This document shows positions 1 through 10,500 of a stretch of 64,000 bases of DNA, in pieces. The position numbers and the translations under genes are program-made. Source of the stretch: Ignelater luminosus (taxonomy: Eukaryota > Arthropoda > Insecta > Coleoptera > Elateridae). The stretch is taken from contig VTPC01000017.1 of assembly GCA_011009095.1 (NCBI GenBank), positions 176,433 through 240,432 of the forward strand, given 5' to 3'. A model generated the notes under the pieces. That model had not been told where the DNA came from. It searched no databases and worked only from the letters and a program-made list of their open reading frames with translations. How positions within the stretch are numbered: the first letter of the stretch is position 1; each line of letters begins with the position of its first letter.

Positions 1-1107
1 ACGTGAATTTCGTGTTTTAATTAAACATTATTTTTTACGTGGAAAAACAGTGAAAGAAACTGAGGAGAAATTACGGAAATATTACGGTGAATCTGCTCCA
101 TCGCATGGAATGGTCTCCAAGTGGTTTAATTCATTTAAAACTGGCCGTATGAGCACTGATGATGGTGAACGCTCCGGGCCCTTACAAACGGTCACTACTA
201 AGGAAATCGTTGACAAAATCCATAATATGGTAATGGCTGATCGACGTTTGAAAGTGCGCGAGATAGTTGATGCTGTTGGCATCTCAATCGAACGGGTGCA
301 TAATATTTTACACGAACATTTGCATATGAAAAAGGTATCAGCAAGATGGGTGCCGCGATTACTCACAGTGGACCAAATGAGAATTCGTGTTCAACTTTCA
401 AATCAATGTTTGGTCATGTTACAACGTAATCCAGTTGAGTTTTTTCGCCGATATGTGACTGTTGACGAAACCTGGATCCACCACCACACCCCTGAGACAA
501 AGGAACAGTCGAAACAGTGGATTTCACCAGACGAACGTGCACCAAAGAAGACTAAAATTGGTCACTCGGCTAATAAGGTTATGGCGACTATTTTTTGGGA
601 TTCTAAAGGCATAATCCATATTGACTATTTGGAAAGGGGTAAAACAATAACTGGCCAATATTATGCTGATTTATTGACCCGTTTTGATGTTATCTTAAAG
701 AAGAAACGCCCACATTTGGCACGTAAGAAAGTGCTCTTTCATCACGACAACGCCCCATCTCATTCATCCGCAATTGCGACCGCTAAATTGGTACAATTAC
801 GCTACGAATTGCTTCCCCATCCACCATACTCACCGGATCTGGCCCCAAGCGACTTTTTTTTATTTCCGAATTTGAAAAAAATTTCTCGCAGGAAAAAAAT
901 TCACATCAAATGCAGAGGTTATTGCTGCAACGGAGGCCTATTTTGACGAGTTGCCAAAAGAACATTTCTCAGACGGCTTAAAGAAATTGGAAAGTCGTTG
1001 GACTAAGTGTGTAGCACTTGAAGGGAACTATGTTGAAAAATAATAAAAAAAATCTAGGCTAAACCTGTTTTTTATTGAAATGTCACACTTCCGTCAAACA
1101 GCCCTCG
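1..1107 (+). mobile_element. Mariner-family (irritans-type) DNA transposon, left end outside window
   Basis: Tc1/mariner element carrying a SETMAR/Himar-like transposase reading frame. The right end is a terminal inverted repeat whose outward reading begins CGAGGGCTGTTTGACGGAAG, followed by a TA dinucleotide at 1108-1109, the expected target duplication. The left terminal repeat lies before base 1. The similarity to irritans-type transposases (HDNAPSH, HPPYSPDLAPSDF, final GNYVEK) is recognised from family knowledge. It is a separate family from the two mariner derivatives at 24392 and 41290, whose termini read CGAGGTGTGTGAG. It lies downstream of the filamin gene and is not part of it. Confidence 0.85.
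2..1043 (+). pseudogene. Mariner transposase, 5' partial, one frameshift
   Basis: Cut-and-paste transposase with an N-terminal helix-turn-helix DNA-binding region (RLKVREIVDAVGISIERVHN) and a D,D34D catalytic domain. The first Asp is in VTVDETW, the second in HHDNAPSH and the third in PDLAPSDFF; the last two are separated by 34 residues. The frame is open to the window edge, so the real start lies upstream of the Met at 50. A single frameshift in the A-run at about 875-881 moves the C-terminal tail into another frame, where it continues to GNYVEK and a TAA at 1041-1043. The catalytic triad is upstream of the break, so decay is slight and the copy is fairly young. It is probably inactive as it stands. 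Confidence 0.85.
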
Positions 1108-1718
1108 TATATTCAATTTTTCGTATACAGGAACTCTCAGTAGATTGCTGACCGATTTAGTCTCCTGATCAACTTCCAAAAATATATACCTACCGTATGT
1201 CATTCATCTTTGTCTACTTGTATACAGTGGCAAAGTTTTTCCCATTTATAACGAGTCAAAGGATGAGAGTTCTAATTTACGATCTTTGAGCTATCACAGT
1301 GGGTCAGCCACTGGTCATAAAAAAAAACTATCCAGTATGAGATGCAAATTGGTAAGGATAAGCAAGCTCCTTAAGAAGATTGTGAATGAATCGGCCAAGG
1401 ACCTTTGAAAAGTCATGTTTGAGCCAGGGGAGTACATATTTGGTTTTACAAGCTATATACAGTAAATACCCAAATAAATGCATTTCACATCTACTTTCGA
1501 CAATTAAAGTGATACCGAAGCATTTGGATCTTCCAAAAGTAGTTCAACCTTAATCTTTGAATGTCAAGACCAACCAGACTTTCTTTTTTACCTTCAAGCA
1601 TATGATTGCAATACAGAATCTACATATGACACGGTGCGATGTGGGAATCAAGAATTCAAAAAGTTTTTAAGAATCAGCAGTTTAAGAAACTTAGAACCCC
1701 GTCAAGGTAAAACGTTCT

Positions 1719-1910
1719 CTAGAATCTAAAAACCAGTAAGGACTCGAGGTTCCGCAGTATCTTGAAGACTTGCAAAGATTCAGAGGTTTGCAAAAACCTA
1801 AAGGCCCACAAAAACTCAGAGTCTTGCAAGTATCCAAGGTTCGCCAAGAACGAAAAATTCAAGGAATTACATAAACGTAAAGGACCCCAAAGGCTCAAAC
1901 AAAAATCTAA
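1719..1910 (-). repeat. Degenerate minisatellite, 18-bp period
   Basis: Read on the minus strand, the stretch breaks into units of about 18 bp resembling CTCTGAATCTTTGCAAGT, for example CTCTGAGTTTTTGTGGGC then CTTTAGGTTTTTGCAAAC. Because 18 is a multiple of three, the reading frame it contains shows a 6-residue periodicity (motifs such as LQTSES, LQVFKI, LRNLES). I take this as a by-product of the repeat, not as evidence for a protein. Confidence 0.6.
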
Positions 1911-2589
1911 ATAATAACAACTTTCCAAGACTTATTTTTTATTATGCGCATCCAAAGGGAGGGTGTACAAGGAAAGCATCTGCCCTTCTGTATTTATCTT
2001 TTTTTAATGAAGGTTTAATAATGACATAAATCTTAACTGGGTTCTTTTTTCTTCAGCCTTTGCCCTCGCTCTGGAAAAACCCTTGTGAGCATTCATGCTT
2101 ACTAGAAAGCAAAACCATGGCTGATGAAGCTCTACAATTCTACACTTAGATTTTTTTTTGTTAATATGTAATAGTGAAAAATCTTTCTCATGTTCAATGC
2201 TTAACCTTGATTTAAAAATTGGAAGCTCTAAATTGTGGATTTTTGACTTGCCATTGTTTTCTCAGTATGAAAAACAAGATGCTTTTTAATAAAAGTGGTA
2301 ATTACATCTTGAAGAAATGAGTCAATGTTCTCTAAAGAGGTCACAATCTAAGTAAAGAGACCTATCTGAATAAACAAATAAGTAACCCATTTTTGTTTCA
2401 GTGTACTTTTGTTGAAAGAGTACAAATTCAAAATCCAAGAGTTGCAACCTGTCCTTATACGTAAGTACAACAGAGACAAAACGGATCTTTTTGGAATCTT
2501 GACTCTGAACTCTATACAAACCTAAGTTATTGTTTTTAATAGACTAAACTGAAATCTATTTACATCAGAAGCAAATATGTAAGATGGGA

Positions 2590-2960
2590 ACGTGGAGCAT
2601 CAATTGCACTTCGCACTTTTTTTAAAAAGGATTCTCCTGGCTGCAAACTGCAATATCACCCATTCGGTCGCCACCTGGATCGGGAGGACAGGAACGTCGG
2701 AAAATCTACTACAGCAGTGACTTGAATGGACAACGATGACGTCATGGAGAGGGTGTCGTCCAGAATTGTCTTGGGTGAAACCAGTTGCAGTTGCCGAAAT
2801 CATCGCTATGCCTGTCAACGCCTCGTTCAGCCCACTGCCCCATACCAAAACTCGATTAGACTCCACCTGAGTTCCAAGATCCAGATAATCGCAACCGAAT
2901 GAAACTACTACAAGTCGTATCACAATCAACAGTTGGTTTCATGCCGTCCGCTTCCATATC
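2590..2960. other. GC-richer coding-like patch, family not recognised
   Basis: A ~370-bp island of higher GC than its surroundings with long open frames on both strands (109 codons on minus; a plus-strand reading contains HSVATWIGRTG and MPVNASFSPLPHTKTR). It could be a fragment of a transposable-element protein. I recognise no family, see no splice sites or start context, and do not assign a function. Confidence 0.2.
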
Positions 2961-3443
2961 GTCAAGTCTGCTGCGCGTTGTTTTACTTGTGGTTCACGGT
3001 CATTTCACCTTCCAAACTCACCATTTGTGAGTTACTTTTCATGGGTATAGGTCAATTCCTCATACATCAATTTCTCGCACACAGTTTGTCGTGATTTTTT
3101 TCTCGTACGTATCAATTTCTCGTATTTTCATGGCGCCTACTTTTCCATAACTCACTATCTCCAAAAAAAACAAAAATGAGTTAAATATCTCTATTTCTCT
3201 ATCATGTAGAGTTTTTTTCTGAGGAATCCAATGCACATAATGATTTTCATCAAAATATTTAGACTATTTCTTAGCTTTTTACTATGTTGGAAATTGGGGT
3301 TTTTACAGAAGTAACTAATTCCAGCAAGGTTCTCTAAAATTCTACTCAAAATTCACTATTTCAATATTTGATGAACAGAAGGAAGTGTAAGAACAGAGGA
3401 TTTCTTTTCCAAAACTCACTATATGATCTGTAAACGGTTTCAA

Positions 3444-4449
3444 CGAAAGGGTTGTAGAGGACATGGAAGGGGGGAGAATTTTTCTCTTGAGGAATGTGTT
3501 GGCGATAGTTAGGAGGCAAACATACTAAAAGTCCCCGCCCCTAGCCCTGCCGCTTCGGGGGGGGAGGAGGGTGGAAAGGTCTCTTTTTTCGGTTCTTCGC
3601 TTGTAACTCGAAAACGGTGCATCGTACGGTAAAAAGTATTCCTTACAAAATAAACGATAGTTCGATTTCCTACAAGAATGTTTATATTCATTTTTTTCCT
3701 ATGTGTTACAGTTTCCGAGATATTCGCCAGCGAAGATCGATAATTTTCGAAAAACTTATTTTGCCTCACATTTTTCGCCAAACTTGTCCTTCTAACTCCT
3801 CAGCCTTATGTTTTACAGAAACGTCGTCCGACAGGAAGTTGTAGAGCATTGAATTTTCTTCAAGAATATATAACGTTTACTAATTTATCTTCGACAGGTC
3901 AGAAGTTACAGCAATTTGAAGTTTTCGGATAAATTTCGTGATTTCTCAAGAAAAGTCAATGAATACCCGAAAGGGGTTGTAGAAATATTTTTCTCTTAAT
4001 GAATGTGTTGGTGGTGGTTAGGAGGAAAACATACTAAAAGTCCCCGCCCCTAGCCCTGTCGCTTCAGGTGGGGGGGGTGGAAAAATCCCTTTTTTCGGTA
4101 TTTGCCTTATAACTCGGGAACGGTGCGTCGTACGGTAAAACGTGCTCCTTACAACATAAAAGATAATTAAATTTACTACAAGAATGTTTATATTCATTTT
4201 CTTTCTATGTGTTATAGTTTCCGAGATATTTGCCAGCGAAGATCGATAAGTTTTTTTGCCTCACATTCTTTGTCAAACTTGTCCTTCTAACTCCTCAGCC
4301 TTATGTCTTCAGAAAGGTCGTCAGACGGGAAGTTGTCGAGCATTAAATTTCCTTTAGAAATATGTATTTTAACTAATTTATCTTCTACAGGTCAGAAGTT
4401 ACAGCAATTTGAAGCTTTCGGATAAATTTCGTGATTTCTCAAGAAAACT
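3444..4449. repeat. ~500-bp tandem duplication
   Basis: Two head-to-tail copies, about 3444-3955 and 3970-4449. They share many blocks in the same order: AAAGTCCCCGCCCCTAGCCC, GTGTTA(C/T)AGTTTCCGAGATA, CTTGTCCTTCTAACTCCTCA, and the end block TCGTGATTTCTCAAGAAAA. The copies differ by scattered substitutions and small indels, so the duplication is old. It carries no plausible gene and looks like a dispersed or satellite-like repeat. Confidence 0.8.
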
Positions 4450-4628
4450 AGACTTTCGTAATATATGATAATAAAGGAAACACAAAGTGGTATAAGCGTG
4501 TAGTGCATAGAATTGATTTGGCCAATTTGGCGCCTTGAAAATACCTACATTGAAACTAAAATTTGTTCAGAAATTTTTGTGTAATGCTTATAAATTTAGA
4601 TTTATGTATAGCCAGAATCTTATTTTAA

Positions 4629-4770
4629 GATAAAATACATTAGTATCTGACAAGGTACCTTTAATTGCTCTCTATCTAGATACTTGATAAAAGTAGGGAA
4701 ATATGTATCTAGATGCAAAAAATAGATATTTAGTATCTGAATATTGGATAAAATACCTAGTACCTAGATA
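4629..4770. repeat. TATCTAGATA-rich repeat cluster
   Basis: The hexamer TATCTA/TAGATA and variants recur, and TAGTATCTGA occurs at about 4641 and 4731. GATAAAATAC starts blocks near 4629 and 4747. This gives a short direct-repeat structure with internal dyads. It may be a relic of a DNA-transposon end, but no coding remnant is attached. Confidence 0.35.
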
Positions 4771-5786
4771 TTCTTTTAAAATTTAATTTAAAAAAAAAAC
4801 TACAGATTTGCCTTCTTGCCTTGGTCATATATTTTTGCAGAAATGGCCATTCAGCTGAAGTAACTACAAGCTAATATATCCATTTGATTTCTTGAAATGA
4901 TAAACTTGCCATTTTAAAATGATGGTAGTTTAAATAATAGTTTGTAACAAATGCAAAACATTAAGTTTTATCTCTAAATTACGGAGATAAGTTCACGTAA
5001 TGAAACATAGTTAAACAACTTTTAATTGACTTTTGCTATAGCATGTTAAAAGCAGTAGAAAATTTCCAACTTTGGGAATACAATAGTGGAATGTTAATTT
5101 AGCTTCTGTGTAAAGCTCATTAAATTATCTGAAGCCAATAAAAACATGTTTTTTTTTTAAAACCAAGCGGTCCCAATCTTTATCTCCATATATTATTTTC
5201 TTCTGCAATACGAAAGTCCACTATTCCTGTTGTTACTGACAATTGACCGAAATAGCTAAGACCATCAACTGAGTAAAGTATAAAAACTAAAAATATTTCA
5301 GATGAATGTCAAATTTGGTTCAGGTTTGACATCCTGTACTGATAGTGGTTACTGTAGCATACTACGAGTAGGATTATGTTCTGCATGCATTAATCAAAAC
5401 TTGAACATCTTTTAAATTACTAAGATAATCTTAAAGGTTCCAGTTACCTGGACTTACCTTATATATCATTAATTAATTATTGACTTCATCTTTACTTCTA
5501 GATCTTATTTTTCAGAAGTTTACACTGACATTACCAATGCAAATGGTTTTAATCTTTTTTTCCTAAGATTTGACAAATTTTCAATTTTACTAACATTCTA
5601 TACATTCTACATATGAAGTTTTGTACTAATTTGGAAAGAATAATTATATTGCAGTAACACCTATGAATAATTAATATGCCATAGTGGTAGGTATTCACTT
5701 CAAAATACATTGATTTAATAAAACTACACGAAAAAAGATACCTTTGAGATCAGTAATTTCAAACATAGGATATAATAGTTATTTAC

Positions 5787-5900
5787 GTACCACGGGAGGA
5801 AAGTAATTTGTTGCAATTGAGATGTGAATATTGCAGTCGAGGCGAAGCCGGAGCGTAATCACGTCGAGACTGTAACATTACTTACTCCCGTGGGACATAC
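5787..5900. repeat. Fold-back (palindromic) element, ~110 bp
   Basis: The left arm CACGGGAGGAAAGTAAT (from 5791) pairs with the right arm ATTACTTACTCCCGTG (to 5892). An inner dyad of CAGTCGAGGCG type surrounds a small GC-rich centre. The whole can fold into one long imperfect hairpin. A MITE or fold-back transposon remnant is likely; no coding capacity. Confidence 0.55.
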
Positions 5901-7081
5901 ATTTTTTTGTCCGTAAACTAAATTCATTTTCGTTTGGAACAGGGCTGTAATGAATCATTACGTTATAAGGGCGGAAAAAATATAAACAGCCTAATTTTCA
6001 CTTTTCCAGACTGTTATGATTACAAAGGTATAATATCTGAACTACACTCCGTTCATGATGTTTCTGGGTCGTAACAGGCCATGTTCTCATTTTGTTAGGT
6101 TGGAAGTGTTTTCTTTTCTTTTTGAAAATTGTTGTACCTGCAGCTGCATTTGGCGCTCTTGCGCGATCAGAAATTTTGCATAAATGTTTAGTACCGATTA
6201 GTTTTGTTTTGTTTTGTTTAAAATAAATCTAGTTTTCCTTATATTTACAAAGTTACAAAAAAAGACAACAGCGTGAGGTTCAACTGTCATAAAATCATAA
6301 CCTTAAAGCACATTAAGCGTCAATACGGTTTTACAAGCCAAGTTAATAGATAAACAGCCCGGTTTACAATACTCAAACTGTCATTCTTCCACAGCCAAAT
6401 ACGACCCAGAAACATATACATTGATTTTGTATAACGCATGTAGTACTACAAATGTGCACTGCAAACTCATCAAGCCCCTTCCATATAATCCTGTTTATCA
6501 AGTTAAATTACATCATTTAATTTTAATTTCAACATCCAATTAGTGATCCATTGCAGCAATCATGAAGATAACAGCCAATGATACAGGACATCACTTGAAA
6601 TCTAGCATGCACAAATTGTATGATTTATGTTGTATTTTAAATAAAATATTCCAATACACCTTTACAGTGTTTTGTAATGGAATGGTTTTTTTTATTTCCC
6701 TCTACACATTCATTGTTGAAGGTTAGTTCATTATTTATCTGATTGCAAGTAATAAAAGCCAATGTTTGGATTCGTTACCATATTTATAGAGCCCAAAAAC
6801 TAAAACAAACTGTACATGATGGGCATACTCATAACTATGTTACTTCTTTTTTTTTAAAGCTTGGCAAAAAATATTTATGGTATTATCTAATAATAATTAA
6901 ACCGTTTTGGATCACCTTTAATATCACGTAACAAAAGCAACATCTTGAATAAGGTTATAGATTTTATAACTTACCGATCTGAGATATTATATTTCAGGTT
7001 AATTTTGTAGTATATATTTCAAATAACTTGTAATCATCATATTTACTACTAAAATAAAAAACTTAAAAGTAATTAACAACA

Positions 7082-7087
7082 TTTATT
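7082..7087 (-). promoter_or_regulatory. Candidate polyadenylation signal of jbug
   Basis: On the minus strand this reads AATAAA, about 350 nt beyond the jbug stop codon, giving a plausible 3' UTR. Other A-rich signals occur nearby, so the exact cleavage site is not established by sequence alone. Confidence 0.35.
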
Positions 7088-7435
7088 ACACAATAAATTG
7101 GCCATACACTATATTCAAGTTTTAAATGTTTATGATAGCCATATTACATACACGTATTTTGTTGCAATTGTATCAACCTATAAATTCATATTTTAATGCA
7201 CAATTTATTAAATTTTAAAAAAAATCAAAAAGCATTTTGGCCAATTCAAACAAAAAAGAAATGAAACATTAAAGATGAATGTAGTAAAAATAGAATATTT
7301 TAGAATATCTTTACAACGTTAATAAAAATTAATTAACATTTTAAAATAATTTTTATAGACAACCACTTCCCTTGTACCATAGTGTATTGATAAATAGAAT
7401 AAATAAGAACTTTTTATGTAATTGCATGATTAGAT

Positions 7436-7567
7436 TTACAATGAATTTAGGTATCTTCTCAGTTCCTCTTGGGTGTCAAAAATCATAACATGGAAAGCTG
7501 ATCCTGGGACATGTTCACCAGCCCATTTCACTTCAACTCTGTAATCTCCTGGTTCTGTTGGATCGTA
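7436..7567 (-). CDS. jbug: jbug terminal exon with stop codon
   Basis: YDPTEPGDYRVEVKWAGEHV, PGSAFHVMIFDTQEELRRYL, then NSL and TAA at 7436-7438. Closes the last repeat, with a short tail. In classical filamins the last repeat dimerises; whether that holds for jitterbug is not shown here. Confidence 0.9.
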   Translation of the reverse strand, partial: YDPTEPGDYRVEVKWAGEHVPGSAFHVMIFDTQEELRRYLNSL

Positions 7568-10500
7568 CTATTTAAAACACAAAATTTGTTTTGTAATGTA
7601 AACAACAAAATAAAAATATTGTTATTTAAATTATGTCTTTTTATTTTTTAATTAGATTTGTTATTGTAAAATTGTAATTAATTACAGTTAATTCATATGA
7701 TAAACAATTTAAAAATAAAAGAATTAGATATAATCAATAAATGGAAAATTAAAAATGTAGTTGACTTCATTTAGTGCCCAATATTTCACAGCAATTTTAT
7801 TGTGTTCTCAAGGTTCTATCAAATTGGTAATTGAGCAGAGCTAATTAACAACATGAAACAACTTACAGGAAATACAAAAACTTTAAAATAGCCTCGAATA
7901 TTAACAAATTTAGCAACCTAAAATCCCAAAATTTCAAATAGATTCAAATAAATCAAGGAATTGTGATTTCATAATTTTGTTTACTGTGTAAGTACAACAA
8001 GAGTAATGGTTTATGAAAAGATGTAGGTCATGATAACTAATAATTTTAAATGTTGTTTTTATTGCTTATATTGAGGTTTCTTTATTAATAAAAGTATACA
8101 GATCTAACTCAATCACTACTATAATTTAGTTTCAAAACTGTTGGTAGTGACTCATAGTATACATTAAACACATTGTTGACATTATTACTAGTATTCAGCA
8201 ACACATTAAAAATACACTGCACTTTAACAAAATACCACTTGCTAGGTAATAGTAAGCAAAATTTCATTTTGATTATCATCTGTAGCAGCCAAAATAGTAA
8301 CAAAGTTAAATTGAAACTATAAGTCACTGCCTACTATTTAGGAATCTGAGTATAATTTCATTTCTACAATCCATAAGAATATCATCCAGTTGTATATCAA
8401 TTTAAAAAAGTTCAGTCTAGCTTGGTCTTTTTCAAAATAATTTTGCTGTTTTGTAAATTTTCTATAATCAAAACAATTTTGTATGAACTCAGAGCAGTTG
8501 ATTTGATATCAATTTTAAGCTCTTGTTCTGTTATGTAATTCTTTGTAGCATTTAACAGCTTTGCCAATATAAGATTGGTTGCAAAGACAAAAATAAGGTT
8601 TTATAAACAATGTTGGATGATGATTTACTAATAGGGTTATTTCGGGTCAAATTAAAATTTTATTTTTTTTTTAGGAACACCCTCTTACATCCTGTTTATT
8701 ATAAAGATTACCTCATTCTCCACTTATTTTAAATATACCATCATGATAATCAAAGTTTAAAAGTTATAATTAATTCACATTTTTCTTACAGAAAATAAAC
8801 TGACTTGGTCAAAACAGTCTATTGTAGGAACGCTTTATGTTCACTTTTTTTTATTAAAATCATTTAAAATATTGTAGACTTGTAAAATTAATTTAGTAGA
8901 ATAAAATCTTCAAGATTTAATAAACCTTACTTTGCATAAAATTGTTCGATCCTTTTGACTTTCCCTCTGCATCTCAACACGAAAAGCACCTTTAGGTCCA
9001 CGAACTCGTACAGTAAGTTGACCAGCTCCAGCACCACGGGTATCACATATAAACCTTGACTGAAATGTTGCCAACACTCCATGCTCAACTCCAGGTCCAT
9101 AAACTCTCACCTTTAAATTAAATAACCTCCATGCATTTCCCCAAAAAAAATCAAAACCCAAAATATATCTTACTTTACTTGCATCTGGGGCACCTGCTAC
9201 TCGTAAAACAAATGGTGATCCAGGTACATGTTGTCCAGCATATTTAATAGTAAGTGCATGCCGGCCTGATTCTTGTGGTTTAACGTTAAGCGTAAAAGTA
9301 GCATCTCCATGATCATACAATTCACAATAAGCAACCTTTCTAGGTCCAGCACAATGTGCTGTTAATTCTCCAGGTCCTGCACGTCTAGTGTCTATCCACG
9401 AGCGTATTTCCTTACCTACTACTCCTTGACGAAGACCCTCACCAGAACACAACACCTACAATTCAACAACAAAACTTACCAAATCCAAAGTTGTAAGACT
9501 TTTTAGCATTGCAAGACAAAAGAAGATTAGTACAATTCTCAGACTGACCTTTGAGGCATCAGCACCACCTTTAGCTTCCACAATTAAAGGACATCCCTTC
9601 ACAGGACGACCAGCCCAAAGAACAGAAAGTAAATAGTTGCCAGGACTGTTAATAGTGTATGTTGCACGCCAGATCTTTTCTCCTGCCAAACTAATCATTA
9701 CAGGTACTGGTAAATTAGAATCTGATGCATGCAGTGTTACTTCTGGATTGCCTGAAATTAAAAGTAAAATTTAAACTAAAATTAGTAACAAGATTATTAT
9801 AGCAAACCTGATCCTGCTCTGGAACCATCAATAGTAAATACTGTAGGTTCACCACACTGAGCTTGTGCTAAACCTCTTCCAGTCAAAACAACTTGATCAC
9901 CTGTACTAACAACAATCTTAGGTGCTTCAGGAAGTGAAATATTTGAAAATCTAATATCTAGGTCGTGATCTCCCATATTGAGACCTTCGGAAGTTAATTC
10001 AAATCGAATTCGGTTACCACTCTTTTCAGAAGTTATTCTTCGACCTGCTATTTTACATTCTAAAGTGCCTGGACCTGCATTACCAATATCAAAAGCTAAT
10101 TTAGCTGGTAATTTAACACGGCCAGAATCATCTAGATACTGAGTCCAACCTCCAATTAAACGAACAGCAGATGGATCAACAATAGTAGGTCTAAATGGTG
10201 AACCTGGCAACTACAAAAAAAAATATTTCTTACTGAAATGGTATTTTGACACCTTTTGAAACTTACATCATTTATACCTATGTTTACAACAATATCGTAA
10301 GTGCCAACCCATCGAGGTGTGTATGAAACAATATATTCACCAGGTTTTGGACACTGTATATGAGATTCGATAGTTCCCTCAGCAGCCTCTATTTGAATTC
10401 TAGGTTGTATGGCACTAGTAACAGTAAAACTAGTACGTTCTCCAACTTGTGCACTTTCTAGACCTTTACCAACAGCTCTAGGTGGTGGAGTTGGACCTAT

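Larger units (their letters stand above)
1108..7435. other. Intergenic sequence and presumed jbug 3' UTR
   Basis: No convincing host gene is visible. The stretch holds an 18-bp-period minisatellite near 1719-1910, a GC-richer coding-like patch near 2590-2960, a tandem duplication at 3444-4449, a TATCTAGATA-rich repeat near 4629-4770, and a fold-back element at 5787-5900. The part just below 7436 is expected to be the jbug 3' UTR. The short ORFs here look like chance or shadow frames. Confidence 0.5.

Noticed and set aside
82..366. 94-codon minus-strand frame over the mariner element
   Set aside because: It is antisense to the transposase frame and is a shadow of it.
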